64,000 nt of DNA from Hyphomonadaceae bacterium BRH_c29 (GTDB lineage: Bacteria; Pseudomonadota; Alphaproteobacteria; Caulobacterales; Hyphomonadaceae), in contig LADW01000031.1 in assembly GCA_000961695.1 (NCBI GenBank), forward strand, positions 62,001 to 126,000. The letters run 5' to 3'. Shown here piece by piece: positions 22,929-31,690 of this stretch (position 1 is its first letter; every line of letters starts with the position of its first letter). Made by a program: the position numbers and the translations under genes. A model generated the notes under the pieces. That model did not search any database. It saw only the letters and a program-made list of their open reading frames with translations, and had not been told where the DNA came from.

Positions 22929-25919
22929 TTAGAAGTCGAACGTCGCACCAACGAAGACGTAACGGCCCAGCGCGTCATAAGACTGCGGGTAGGTGTTGCC
23001 GTTACCCGTCGTACCGGTCGAAGCCGAAAGCGGCGGATCGGTATCCAGGACGTTGTTGACGCCGAAGCGGAACGACACCCAATCGCGTGCGGCCCACTGG
23101 CCGGCGAGGTCGAAGTAGTTCTGAGCGTCCAGCGTGGAGTCGACCCGGCCGGTTGCGCCGGTGTCGAGGTCCACTTCACCGAGGTAACGCCAAGTACCCG
23201 AGATATCGAGACCTTCAACCGGGGTTGCCCAGCTGACGCGGGCGCGGTGACGCCATTCCGGAGTCGGGGTACCGCAGTCGTTGCCGTACTTGCCAACGCA
23301 GCCGTACTCAGCAAACGCCTGACCGATTGGGTCATAGTCGAGTGCTTCGAGCCAGGTGCCATTCACCGAGAAGTTCAGCGAACCGTAAGTGCCGATATCC
23401 AGGCCATAAGCAGCAGAGAGGTCGACGCCCGAAGTCGTCACGCCACCGATGTTGATGTTCGTGTCGAGCACGTTGCCCGTACCAACCCAGAGCTGTCCAT
23501 TGCCGTTACGCTGGATCCGGCCGCAGGCATCTGCGTCGTTTTCCAGGTAGCAGAGCTGCATGGTGACCGAGGCGCCAACCGTCGAAATCGCATCCGTGAT
23601 TTCGATGTTGTAATAGTCAACCGATGCCGAGAGGCCCGGAATGAAGGACGGGGTCGCCACGAAGCCGATCGTGTAGGTCTTGGCTTCTTCAGGCTGAAGG
23701 TCGGGGTTACCGCCCTGCAGATAGTTGTACTGACCAGCCGGGGAATTCAGAGCACCACCGTCGGCCTGAGCCTGGGTGACCTGCCACGGGTTGGTACCGA
23801 TACAAGCTGCACCACCGGTGCCGTCAGCGGCCGGGTCGGTGAAGTCGCAAAGGTCATCGTCCAGGTCGAACAGGTTGAAGCCCTGAGCCTGGAAGAGGTC
23901 GATCACGTTCGGAGCGCGAACGGCCTGCTGGTAGCTGGCGCGGAAGCGAATGTCCGACGTCGGGGCATAGTCGCCGCCGATTTTGTACGAGTCGGAGCTG
24001 ATGCCCGTCGAGTAATCGGAGTAGCGGTAAGCACCTTCGATCGACAGAAGCTCAATACCAGGCTTGCCTTCGACCAGCGGCATCTGGAATTCGCCGAACA
24101 CGTCATAGGTGTCGATTGCACCGGAAAGACCGATGGTCGGGCCACCCTGGCCAGCACCGTCACCCGTTGCGAACGAGTTGTCGGTGACCGATTCCAGAGA
24201 GTCGCGACGGTATTCAGCACCGAACGCGACCTGCAGACCGTTTTCAGCAGCGGCGCTCTTGAAGCCGTACTGACCGAGGTCGCCGGTGATCGAGCCCGTC
24301 ACGACGTTTTGAGTCGTCGTACCGTTCTGAAGCAGCGGAACCTGCAGATAGGACAGAGCAGCGTCCGTCACGTTGCCAATGGTGAAGATATCCCACGGAA
24401 CACAGTTCGGATCGGTGCCGTCCAGAACGCTTGCGCAAACTGCATTGCCGGAGCCGTCATCGACAACGTTCAGGGAGCGGTTCAGGCGCGTGACAGAGAA
24501 CTCGTTCGTGTAAGCGCGGGTCAGAGAGACCTGAGCATACGAAGCCGAGACGTCATAAGACCAACCCGGAGCCTTGTAGAGCTCGCCGCGAAGACCGGCA
24601 ACGCCACGATAGGTCTGGTAGCCGAGGTGGTCCTGACGACCGCCGCCTTCGACGTTGCGACGAGCGATGTACATGGCAATGGAGTCACCAGCGGTGACCA
24701 TGGCCGGCGTACAGCCGATAGCCGTGAGCTGCGAAGCCGAGATCAGCGGGTTGTCGCAGTTCAGCGTGCTGGTTGCGAAGAAGTTACCCGTCGGGGCGAT
24801 CTGCGAGTTCGACTCATAGTCCATGAACATGAACTGCGTGTAGGCGTCGACATTGTCGTTGATCTGATAGTGGCCGTTGAAGCCAACCGTGTAGCGCTGG
24901 TCAGGACGCTGGTAGAAGTTCAGCGGGCCGTAGTTGTACTGGTCGAGTGCCGAGTTGAAGTCCCGGAATTCGCCAGTCGTCTGGTCGATCGTGTAGTCAA
25001 ACGTGTCGAAGTCAGTGAAACGGCCCGGGTACGACGTCGACGAACCACCGCAGGTGAACGCGGTCGCCGAAGCAGAACCGATAGCACAAGCGGAGTAGTC
25101 GCGATCAGCTTGCATGACTTCATCGTTGTTACGATAGCCAAGCCAGGCGGTCAGGTTGCCACGACCGTCATCAGTATTGATGCCCATGATGGCGGTGATC
25201 TCTTTCGAGTACCCATCCATCACATTGTCGTCAGGTAGAGCGAACTGAGCCGGGTTGGTCGTCGCGCGGTCTGCGATCACGTCACGCAGGTTGCCGTTCG
25301 TGTCGTAGTCGTTGTTGTGCTGGTAGAAACCGTACTGGGTGTCGATCTGCACGCCTTCGAAGTCGTCCTTCATGATGAAGTTGACGACGCCCGAGATCGC
25401 ATCCGAACCGTAGACAGCCGAAGCGCCGCCCGTCAGCACGTCAACGCGCTCAACAAGTTGACCCGGGATCAGGTTAAGGTCAGCAGCGGCATCGTTCGGC
25501 GAACCGTAAGGCATGCGTTTGCCGTCGATCAGGACCAGCGTACGGGTCGAGCCGAGGTTCCGGAGTGAAACAGTTGCCGTACCGGATGCACCGTTGGAAA
25601 CGGTCGAGTTCTGAGCCGCGAAGGCCTGCGGCAGCTGGGTCACGAGGTCTTCGACGCGCGTCACGCCCTGCAGCTTGATGTCTTCTGCGGACACCGAGGA
25701 CACCGGGCTGGTGGTCGTCAGGTTCGGCGATGCGATGCGCGAGCCCGTCACGTAGACAGTCTGCTGGCGTGCCGTTGCATCTTCCGCTGCGGCAGGCGCA
25801 ACGGTATCAACCGCGTCGTCTTCCTGAGCGATGGCGATCATGCTCGCCTGCGCCATGAATGCTGCACCCGCAAAGACGGATGAAGCAAGCAGGCGGGACT
25901 TCATTGATTTCCCGTTCAC
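22929..25919 (-). CDS. TonB-dependent outer-membrane receptor (large, 996 residues)
   Basis: An outer-membrane beta-barrel importer driven by TonB-ExbBD. After a signal peptide (MKSRLLASSVFAGAAFMAQA) come a TonB-box-like QQTVYVTGSRI, a plug domain (VEDLVTQLPQAF, VLIDGKRMPYGSP, VDVLTGGASAVYGSDAISGV), and a long barrel ending in FVGATFDF. The plug and length match the oligosaccharide/peptide-type receptors common in Caulobacterales and sphingomonads. GTG 25919 is chosen because GGAGG lies exactly seven bases upstream, while ATG 25904 lacks a close site. The substrate is unknown; no transporter or hydrolase genes flank it to suggest one. Confidence 0.92.
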   Translation of the reverse strand: MNGKSMKSRLLASSVFAGAAFMAQASMIAIAQEDDAVDTVAPAAAEDATARQQTVYVTGSRIASPNLTTTSPVSSVSAEDIKLQGVTRVEDLVTQLPQAFAAQNSTVSNGASGTATVSLRNLGSTRTLVLIDGKRMPYGSPNDAAADLNLIPGQLVERVDVLTGGASAVYGSDAISGVVNFIMKDDFEGVQIDTQYGFYQHNNDYDTNGNLRDVIADRATTNPAQFALPDDNVMDGYSKEITAIMGINTDDGRGNLTAWLGYRNNDEVMQADRDYSACAIGSASATAFTCGGSSTSYPGRFTDFDTFDYTIDQTTGEFRDFNSALDQYNYGPLNFYQRPDQRYTVGFNGHYQINDNVDAYTQFMFMDYESNSQIAPTGNFFATSTLNCDNPLISASQLTAIGCTPAMVTAGDSIAMYIARRNVEGGGRQDHLGYQTYRGVAGLRGELYKAPGWSYDVSASYAQVSLTRAYTNEFSVTRLNRSLNVVDDGSGNAVCASVLDGTDPNCVPWDIFTIGNVTDAALSYLQVPLLQNGTTTQNVVTGSITGDLGQYGFKSAAAENGLQVAFGAEYRRDSLESVTDNSFATGDGAGQGGPTIGLSGAIDTYDVFGEFQMPLVEGKPGIELLSIEGAYRYSDYSTGISSDSYKIGGDYAPTSDIRFRASYQQAVRAPNVIDLFQAQGFNLFDLDDDLCDFTDPAADGTGGAACIGTNPWQVTQAQADGGALNSPAGQYNYLQGGNPDLQPEEAKTYTIGFVATPSFIPGLSASVDYYNIEITDAISTVGASVTMQLCYLENDADACGRIQRNGNGQLWVGTGNVLDTNINIGGVTTSGVDLSAAYGLDIGTYGSLNFSVNGTWLEALDYDPIGQAFAEYGCVGKYGNDCGTPTPEWRHRARVSWATPVEGLDISGTWRYLGEVDLDTGATGRVDSTLDAQNYFDLAGQWAARDWVSFRFGVNNVLDTDPPLSASTGTTGNGNTYPQSYDALGRYVFVGATFDF

Positions 25920-25995
25920 TATATTACCTCCAAAAATTGAACCGCGCCTATTCAAGACGCACGCCCGGACCCCTGAATCCGGGACTTGGCTATAT

Positions 25996-26024
25996 CGATA
26001 AGGCGCCTGTCACGGCAGCGTCAA
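25996..26024 (-). promoter_or_regulatory. Possible TonB-receptor promoter with an overlapping dyad
   Basis: On the minus strand TTGACG (26019-26024) is 17 bases from TTATCG (25996-26001). ACGGCA (26012-26017) and TGCCGT (26027-26032) form an inverted repeat around the -35 box, a position where a repressor could act. The -10 is weak. Confidence 0.4.
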
Positions 26025-26098
26025 CGTGCCGTTACCGTTCTGTCATCGAAACCGTCGGGGTGTGGTTTATTTGCCTCAGTTACAGGCGGAAGACATTG

Positions 26099-27184
26099 TC
26101 AGGTCAGCACGAAGCTGAGGACAACCAGCCCAAGCAACAGCATAAACAGCACGGTTGTGCCCATAAACAGCAATATGGCGGTACGAAGCGCCGCCATGAA
26201 CATGCCCGTTCCATAGGTGACGCGGAGCTGCCGGTAGAGGTACCAGATGCCCCAGAGGGACCCGATTGTGATCAACCAGCCCGTCCCGATCCCCAGGCAG
26301 GCCTCGCACAGCAACAGCAACGTCGCCAGAAAATAAACGAAAGTCTGGAAGTGCAGCGCCGTGATCACATGGTCGTAGACATAGATACGCCGGTGCCATG
26401 CGTAGAGCACGGTCAGCATCAATGCCAACAGAGGCATGAACATCAGGCTGAAGCGCGGCGACCATTCGCGGAAACGGGCTGCAAACTTGCTCTGGTTCTC
26501 GAAAACACGGGCAAACTGGTTGCTCGCGGCCTTCATGGTCTCGATTTCCGCGTCTGAGGCCCCTTTTTCGGCGTTCTGTTCGATGGCGGCATTGAGCGCT
26601 TCGCGGTCGACCTTCCCTTCCCCATCCACGAACGGCAGAGCGAGGCCGGAATTCAGCTGCTTGATCGTGGATTCGATGGCAGCTTTCGCCTCAGGCGCGA
26701 GTTCCTCATCCTCCAGCTGGAGCTTAAGAGTTTCAACGGCGCTGGTACGATCCGCATCGGTGAGGACACTGTCTCCACGGGGATCCAGGTGCCAGTTCTC
26801 ATACCAGCCAAGCCGGTCGCCGAGGCCGAATACGGTGAGAAAGAACAAGACCGACGCCAGCAGGAAGAGACGGAACGGCGGTACATAGCGGGCCCGTTTG
26901 CCGTCCAGATAGTTGCGGGTCATGCGGCCCGGCCGGAACAGGAGCATCGGCACCGAGCGCCACAGGCGGCTGTCCAGCGCGAACGTGTCGGCAAGGCTGG
27001 ACATTACGAGCCCGAAGAAAGGCCGGTGGAAGTTCGAGGCGAGCTGGCCGCAGCGCGTGCAATAGCGCTCGACCACCTCCGCCCCGCAATTGCGGCATGG
27101 CTCGCCCGACTGGACCGGATGATGCTCGCCCGAGTTCAGAGCGCCGAGGGAGGCTGCCCCCATGGCTTCCATGTCATGGCTCAT
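26099..27184 (-). CDS. DUF3667-type zinc-ribbon membrane protein
   Basis: The 361-residue protein starts with a zinc ribbon (CRNCGAEVVERYCTRCGQ, about residues 33-50). It continues with the DUF3667-like block LWRSVPMLLFRPGRMTRNYL and GKRARYVPPFRLFLLASVLF. A hydrophilic helical insert of some 100 residues follows, and then three or four transmembrane helices. The zinc ribbon is probably cytoplasmic. It begins 25 bp after the oligopeptide-binding gene with a GGGGAGG site, so the two are co-transcribed. The function of the family is not known. Confidence 0.8.
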   Translation of the reverse strand: MSHDMEAMGAASLGALNSGEHHPVQSGEPCRNCGAEVVERYCTRCGQLASNFHRPFFGLVMSSLADTFALDSRLWRSVPMLLFRPGRMTRNYLDGKRARYVPPFRLFLLASVLFFLTVFGLGDRLGWYENWHLDPRGDSVLTDADRTSAVETLKLQLEDEELAPEAKAAIESTIKQLNSGLALPFVDGEGKVDREALNAAIEQNAEKGASDAEIETMKAASNQFARVFENQSKFAARFREWSPRFSLMFMPLLALMLTVLYAWHRRIYVYDHVITALHFQTFVYFLATLLLLCEACLGIGTGWLITIGSLWGIWYLYRQLRVTYGTGMFMAALRTAILLFMGTTVLFMLLLGLVVLSFVLT

Positions 27185-27209
27185 GCCGCCTCCCCTCTTA
27201 TCGCGACTT

Positions 27210-28838
27210 TTATTCGCCCGTTTTCATACCATCCCGGCACATGAAGCGCGAGCGGTGCTGGTCCTTGGCGTTGTCCTCGTATCCGGTCAGCGTGGGATCG
27301 ACCAGGTTCTTGGTGACCTGGAACCACATCGGCGTGATCGGATAATCGTTCAGCATCAGCTCTTCGGCCTCTGCAAAGGTCTCCGCCCGCTTTTTCAGGT
27401 CGAGTTCCGAATTCGAGCGGATCAGAAGCGAGTCATATTCCGGATTGTTATAGTCGCCATAGTTCTGCTGGCCGGTGTCGGATTTCAGCAGGTATAGGAA
27501 ATTGATAGGATCGTCGAAGTCGGCGACCCAGGCGGCATCCGCAACCGAGAAGTCAGACTGGCGCAGGCGGGCGTACAGGACTTTCGTGTCCTGCTTCACA
27601 ATGGTCGGCTTCACCCACGGGGCAATGTCAGACCAGTTGGCCTGGGCGACCGGGGCCACTTTCGGGTTGTCGTCGGTCGAGCGGTGGATGAATTCGAACT
27701 CGAGCGGTTTGTTCGGGCCGTAACCGGCCTCTTCCAGCAGGCGCTTGGCCTCGGCCAGCCGGTCGGCACGCGACTCGGTCTCCCAATCCACGTGCGGGCG
27801 CGCGACGTCGTAATTGTCGACCCCCGGCGGCACGAAGGAATAGGCTGGCACATAGCCCGGTGTCAGCACGCTTTTCACCATGAATTCCCGGTCGAGCGCC
27901 ATGGCCAGCGCCTTGCGCACGCGGACATCGTCGAACGGCGGGGCCTTGGTGTTGAACGACCAATAGGTCGTGATCAGGGCCGGCGTGGTGCGCGGCCAAC
28001 CGGGCAGCTTGGCTTCCACTTCGGACTGGCGGGCGCCGTCGAAGGCGTTGTTGATGTCGAGGCCGCCGGACAGGATCTTGTTCTCGACCGAGGTCAGGTC
28101 TTCCAGCTCGAAATAGACGACGCGGTCAAAGCATACATCATCCGCGCCGAAGCCGGTCGGGTTCTTGTCGGCCACGAGCTGATCGCCCGTGCGCCAGTAG
28201 ACCAGCTTGTACGGTCCGTTCACCACGATGTTGTCAGGCTGGATCCAGGCATCGCCATAGGCCTCGATGGCTTTGCTCGGCACCGGATAGGTCGTGTAGT
28301 GCGACAGCAGGCCCGGCAGGTAAGGGGCCGGGTATTCCAGAGTCAGTTCCAGTGTCTTGTCGTCGATGGCACGGGCGCCAAGCTCTTCCGGCGGCAGCTT
28401 GCCCTCATTGATCGCGGCGGCGTTCTTGATCAGATAGAGCAGCGAGGAATATTGCGAGGCAACTTCCGGCGACTGGATGCGGCGCAGGCCATAGACGAAA
28501 TCATCCGCGACAACCGGATTGCCGTCCGACCAGACATAGTCCCCGAGGTGGAAGGTCCAGACGAGGCCATCCGGGCTGGTTTCCCAGCTTGTGGCCATGC
28601 CGGGCTGCGGGCGGGCGTCCGGGCCATCGGTGGTCAGGCCGATGAACATGTCGCCGATGATGATGTTCTCCCATTGCGCCGAGGATTTGTGCGGGTCGAG
28701 CGTGTCGACCTTGGCCGAGATACCGCGGCGAAGCGTCGGGACGTCTCCGGCCTTTTCACCGCCCCCGCCGCCGCAGGCAGCAAGAACGAGGGCCATGGCA
28801 CCGGCGGCCGCGAGGCGCGGCATACGGGAGAAAATCAT
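27210..28838 (-). CDS. Oligopeptide ABC transporter substrate-binding lipoprotein (OppA family)
   Basis: A 542-residue family 5 extracellular solute-binding protein. The signal ends in LVLAACGGGGG with the lipobox Cys near residue 22. Typical segments are RRGISAKVDTLDPHKSSAQW, TWTFHLGDYVWSDGNPVVADDFVYGLRR, and PPFDDVRVRKALAMALDRE. GGAG lies seven bases before the ATG, half inside a small CCAAT-TCG-ATTGG dyad (28848-28860). No OppBCDF permease or ATPase genes are nearby, so it must work with a transporter encoded elsewhere or have another role. The downstream neighbour is the DUF3667 membrane protein. Confidence 0.93.
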   Translation of the reverse strand: MIFSRMPRLAAAGAMALVLAACGGGGGEKAGDVPTLRRGISAKVDTLDPHKSSAQWENIIIGDMFIGLTTDGPDARPQPGMATSWETSPDGLVWTFHLGDYVWSDGNPVVADDFVYGLRRIQSPEVASQYSSLLYLIKNAAAINEGKLPPEELGARAIDDKTLELTLEYPAPYLPGLLSHYTTYPVPSKAIEAYGDAWIQPDNIVVNGPYKLVYWRTGDQLVADKNPTGFGADDVCFDRVVYFELEDLTSVENKILSGGLDINNAFDGARQSEVEAKLPGWPRTTPALITTYWSFNTKAPPFDDVRVRKALAMALDREFMVKSVLTPGYVPAYSFVPPGVDNYDVARPHVDWETESRADRLAEAKRLLEEAGYGPNKPLEFEFIHRSTDDNPKVAPVAQANWSDIAPWVKPTIVKQDTKVLYARLRQSDFSVADAAWVADFDDPINFLYLLKSDTGQQNYGDYNNPEYDSLLIRSNSELDLKKRAETFAEAEELMLNDYPITPMWFQVTKNLVDPTLTGYEDNAKDQHRSRFMCRDGMKTGE

Positions 28839-28944
28839 TCACATACTCCAATTCGATTGGGACTTGGGTGTCTTGTTGGGCTGTTTGCTGCCAGATGGCG
28901 GAAGAAATGAAAAGACTTTGCTGAATTTCGGTGAACAGAAGCTG

Positions 28945-28960
28945 AGTTTGCCCGCAAACT
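28945..28960. promoter_or_regulatory. 16-bp dyad between the divergent oppA-like and 171-residue genes
   Basis: AGTTTGC-CC-GCAAACT is a perfect 7-bp inverted repeat with a two-base centre, about 90-110 bp from each start. It is a good operator candidate; the regulator is unknown. Confidence 0.4.
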
Positions 28961-29049
28961 GTAGCGTGCCCTTTCCGCACCGTCCCGGATTTGCCAGAAA
29001 AGACCGGAACAAGAGGCCGCGAAGGCCTGAACCCCCGAGGAACGCCGTC

Positions 29050-29565
29050 ATGATCCGTCCGCTTGCTCTCATCGCCGTGCTCGGCCTGGCCACCCTGCCC
29101 GCGCTGGCCGAAGACGTGTCCACATCCGATGTCTATGCCTGCAAGGACATCGCGACCGACACCGAACGCCTCGCCTGCTACGACGCCGCCGTCGGGCGCC
29201 TGAAAGCGGCTGAAGAAGCCGGCGAGGTCAAAACCTTCACCCGCAAGGAAGTGGAAGAGGTAAGGCGCGACAGTTTCGGCTTCTCCATCCCGTCCCTCCC
29301 GAAACTCGCTTTTGGCGGCAAGGATGACAGCGGCAAGGACAAATCCGACGAGCTGAAGGAAGTGACCTTCCCGATCGCGTCCATCAGCGGCAAACGCGGC
29401 GCACTGAAGATCACTCTGGAAAACGGCCAGGTCTGGCAACAGACCGACACCAAAGGCGTGAACCCGCGCGGCCAGAAGGAAGCCCGGATCTATCAGGCGG
29501 CGCTTGGCAGCTACAAGATGAAGCTCGACGGCGGCCTCGCTTTCCGCGCTGAACGGGTAAAATAG
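29050..29565 (+). CDS. Small exported protein of unknown function
   Basis: The 171-residue product has a cleavable signal peptide (MIRPLALIAVLGLATLPALA, cut after about residue 20). A mature part with a Cys pair follows (YACKDIATDTERLACYDAA). Then come a charged Lys/Asp-rich linker and a beta-rich C-terminal region (FPIASISGKRGALKITLENG, VWQQTD). The cysteine-containing head resembles a motif seen in several small periplasmic proteins of alphaproteobacteria. I cannot assign a function. It is divergent from the oppA-like gene. Confidence 0.8.
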   Translation: MIRPLALIAVLGLATLPALAEDVSTSDVYACKDIATDTERLACYDAAVGRLKAAEEAGEVKTFTRKEVEEVRRDSFGFSIPSLPKLAFGGKDDSGKDKSDELKEVTFPIASISGKRGALKITLENGQVWQQTDTKGVNPRGQKEARIYQAALGSYKMKLDGGLAFRAERVK

Positions 29566-29618
29566 CGCCCAACAAGCGGTCGCCTTAGGTCTTTCCTCCC
29601 GAATAGCCGCGCGGTCTG

Positions 29619-30704
29619 TTGATCGGGCGCAACCCTTTTCCTATCCGGACGTATAGAAGGCGAACCGGAAGGAACGACATCATCGCAGGCAAAACCGAGA
29701 CGGCACAATCGAAACGGGACAGGCTGGCACATGCATTGCGCATCCGCTGGCTGAAGCGGGCGCGGCCACCCGTTCTGTTCGCGCTGATCGGGTTTGCCCT
29801 CCTCGCTGTGCCGCATACCGGTCTCGCGCCTGACTGGGACAAGCTGGGCAAATGGCCCGCCGTTGTTGCCTCGATCTTCTTCATTGCCGCAATCGGCTGG
29901 GGCATCGGCACACTGGTGGATGGACTGGTCAAGCGGCGCCTTGCAAGGCTGAACTTCAACGAACCGGACAATCTGGAAGCCCGGAAGTCTGCCACACGGC
30001 TGGATGTCATCCGCCGCATCTGGACGGTCGCCGTAGGTGTGATCACGGTCGCCGCCGCATTAACCGCGATCCCCGGTGTGAAACAGATCGGCGTCAGCCT
30101 GTTCGCCTCGGCCGGGATCGCCGGTATCGCGATCGGCATCGCGGCCCGCCCGATGCTGTCAAACCTGATCGCCGGCCTGCAGATCGCCTTCACGCAACCG
30201 ATCCGCCTCGATGATGCGGTCGTGGTGGAAGATGAATGGGGCTGGATCGAGGAGATCGGCCTGTTCTATGTCGTGATCCGGATCTGGGACTGGCGCCGAC
30301 TGATCGTGCCGCTCTCCTACTTCATTGAGCAGCCGTTCCAGAACTGGACCCGCAAATCCGCTTCGATCATCGGCAGCGTGTTCTGGTCGCTCGACTATCG
30401 CGCGCCGGTCGCGGACATGCGCGACAAGCTGGCCGAGATCTGCAAGTCGACCCCGCTCTGGGATGGCAATATCGTGAACCTTCAGGTCAGCGATACCGGC
30501 ACGAACACCATTCAGGTGCGCGCGCTGGCGACGGCAAAGAACTCACCCGACGCCTGGGACCTGCGCTGCCTGATCCGTGAAAAGATGATTGTCTGGCTGC
30601 AGGAACAGCACCCTGAAGCCCTGCCCCGTTTTCGCGGCGAGTTCGAGGCTGCGCCGCAAGGGGGTTTCGGCAATCAGGGTATTCAGGCCGGGCGGATGGA
30701 ATAG
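29619..30704 (+). CDS. MscS-family mechanosensitive ion channel
   Basis: The protein (up to 361 residues) has hydrophobic segments near 47-65 and 75-98. The MscS core follows: a pore-lining helix rich in Gly/Ala (LFASAGIAGIAIGIAARPML, LIAGLQIAF) and the beta domain (DEWGWIEEIGLFYVVIRIWD, LIVPLSYFIEQPFQNWTR). Such channels release solutes when membrane tension rises. The start is uncertain. The first in-frame TTG has no Shine-Dalgarno. The best site, GGAAGGA at 29667-29673, precedes an in-frame ATC-ATC rather than a normal start codon. The 3' end overlaps the convergent gene at 30683 by 22 bp. Confidence 0.88.
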   Translation: MIGRNPFPIRTYRRRTGRNDIIAGKTETAQSKRDRLAHALRIRWLKRARPPVLFALIGFALLAVPHTGLAPDWDKLGKWPAVVASIFFIAAIGWGIGTLVDGLVKRRLARLNFNEPDNLEARKSATRLDVIRRIWTVAVGVITVAAALTAIPGVKQIGVSLFASAGIAGIAIGIAARPMLSNLIAGLQIAFTQPIRLDDAVVVEDEWGWIEEIGLFYVVIRIWDWRRLIVPLSYFIEQPFQNWTRKSASIIGSVFWSLDYRAPVADMRDKLAEICKSTPLWDGNIVNLQVSDTGTNTIQVRALATAKNSPDAWDLRCLIREKMIVWLQEQHPEALPRFRGEFEAAPQGGFGNQGIQAGRME

Positions 30705-30961
30705 ACCGCCGTCGCGCTCATCACGATCTTGCCGCCAACCGAAGCCGAGCCGCCTGCGAAGAGGATGGTCCGCGTCCGCCGGTCAATACGGGTGTCGAAG
30801 CTCGCCGGGCCCGCGCCGTCGATCCGGGCCGACACGTCCACGGTGACCGAAACCAGATCCACAGATGAGGGCGCGCACAGCGTCTCTGCGGCTGCGCGGA
30901 TCGCCGCCATCAGGTCCAGCGCAAGTTTTTCGTCCGCCTGAAGCGTCGCTGTCTCGGTCAT
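30683..30961 (-). CDS. Small protein of unknown function, possibly hotdog-fold
   Basis: A 92-residue soluble protein with no signal peptide. The second half (FDTRIDRRTRTILFAGGSAS, VGGKIVMSATAVYSI) has alternating beta-strand character and loosely follows the end of PaaI-type hotdog thioesterases, but the catalytic part of that fold is not visible. GGGGA lies about 10 bases before the ATG. It overlaps the mscS 3' end in the opposite direction. The family assignment is weak. Confidence 0.6.
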   Translation of the reverse strand: MTETATLQADEKLALDLMAAIRAAAETLCAPSSVDLVSVTVDVSARIDGAGPASFDTRIDRRTRTILFAGGSASVGGKIVMSATAVYSIRPA

Positions 30962-31048
30962 GTCTTGTGTATCCCCTGTTCCGGTCGCCCCTATCTAACA
31001 GGGCGTGCGGAATGGGAAAGGGCCAGGCTGCCCCTCGTCAGAGCCGGC

Positions 31049-31483
31049 TCAGGCGGCCTTGGTGTCGCTGTCATCCGCTGGAATGGCCGCGTCGAGATCA
31101 GAGCCGATCAGGTCACCCAGATGGCCGAAGCCCTCGAGGCCGTGAACTCTTTCCATATGGGTCGAGATCGCCGGCAACAGCGCGCCGATGTCTTTATGGT
31201 CCAGACCGATGGCCTGAAGGGAGGTGATCATTTCCCGCGCGACGAGACGCTTGCCGCCAGGGGTCTGTTCGATCATGCGGGCAATCTCACCAACCGGGGC
31301 GCCGAGGTCATTGCCCGTACGGGCAGACAGGGCGCGGGCGCCGGGGAGCGTGCGGAACATGGCACTGGCGAAAGGAGACGCCTGACGTTCGGCCGCGTTC
31401 AACACGATCCCGAGTGCCTGCTTTGCAAGAGGGTCCGCAAGGCCGTTAGTTTTAGCGATGTGCGCCGTGAGAGCATTTAGCAT
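31049..31483 (-). CDS. Small helical protein of unknown function (possibly DUF2780-like)
   Basis: The 144-residue protein is mostly helical, with Ala/Leu-rich segments (LAKQALGIVLNAAERQAS, LGAPVGEIARMIEQTPGG) and a polar tail. Its spacing of helices loosely recalls DUF2780 proteins. ATG 31483 is chosen because AGGAG lies 11 bases upstream; the GTG four codons earlier overlaps that site. Upstream, two GTTAA elements 22 bp apart and the string CTTAGGAGT also appear before the phospholipase-like gene at 36317, hinting at shared control. Confidence 0.65.
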   Translation of the reverse strand: MLNALTAHIAKTNGLADPLAKQALGIVLNAAERQASPFASAMFRTLPGARALSARTGNDLGAPVGEIARMIEQTPGGKRLVAREMITSLQAIGLDHKDIGALLPAISTHMERVHGLEGFGHLGDLIGSDLDAAIPADDSDTKAA

Positions 31484-31614
31484 GGGCGTAGGCACTCCTA
31501 AGAATTAACGGCCTTGGGTGGTTCCATTAACTGCTCCCAGCCTTTCCGTTTCGTTACCGCGCCCCCGAAATTCACATGTTGATTGCAGGACAATCTTAGG
31601 AAATCGGCCCATTC

Positions 31615-31643
31615 CGTAAACAAACGCGCCCGGTTTGTTTACG
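31615..31643. promoter_or_regulatory. 29-bp perfect inverted repeat upstream of the oxidoreductase gene
   Basis: CGTAAACAAAC (31615-31625), seven-base spacer GCGCCCG, GTTTGTTTACG (31633-31643). All 11 pairs are perfect. It ends 47 bp before the oxidoreductase start, so it is either a strong operator or a 5' UTR hairpin. Confidence 0.6.
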
Positions 31644-31690
31644 AAGCGTGCTCCGGAGGCCACTATGAATGTCTCGAACAGGGGAAGCGA

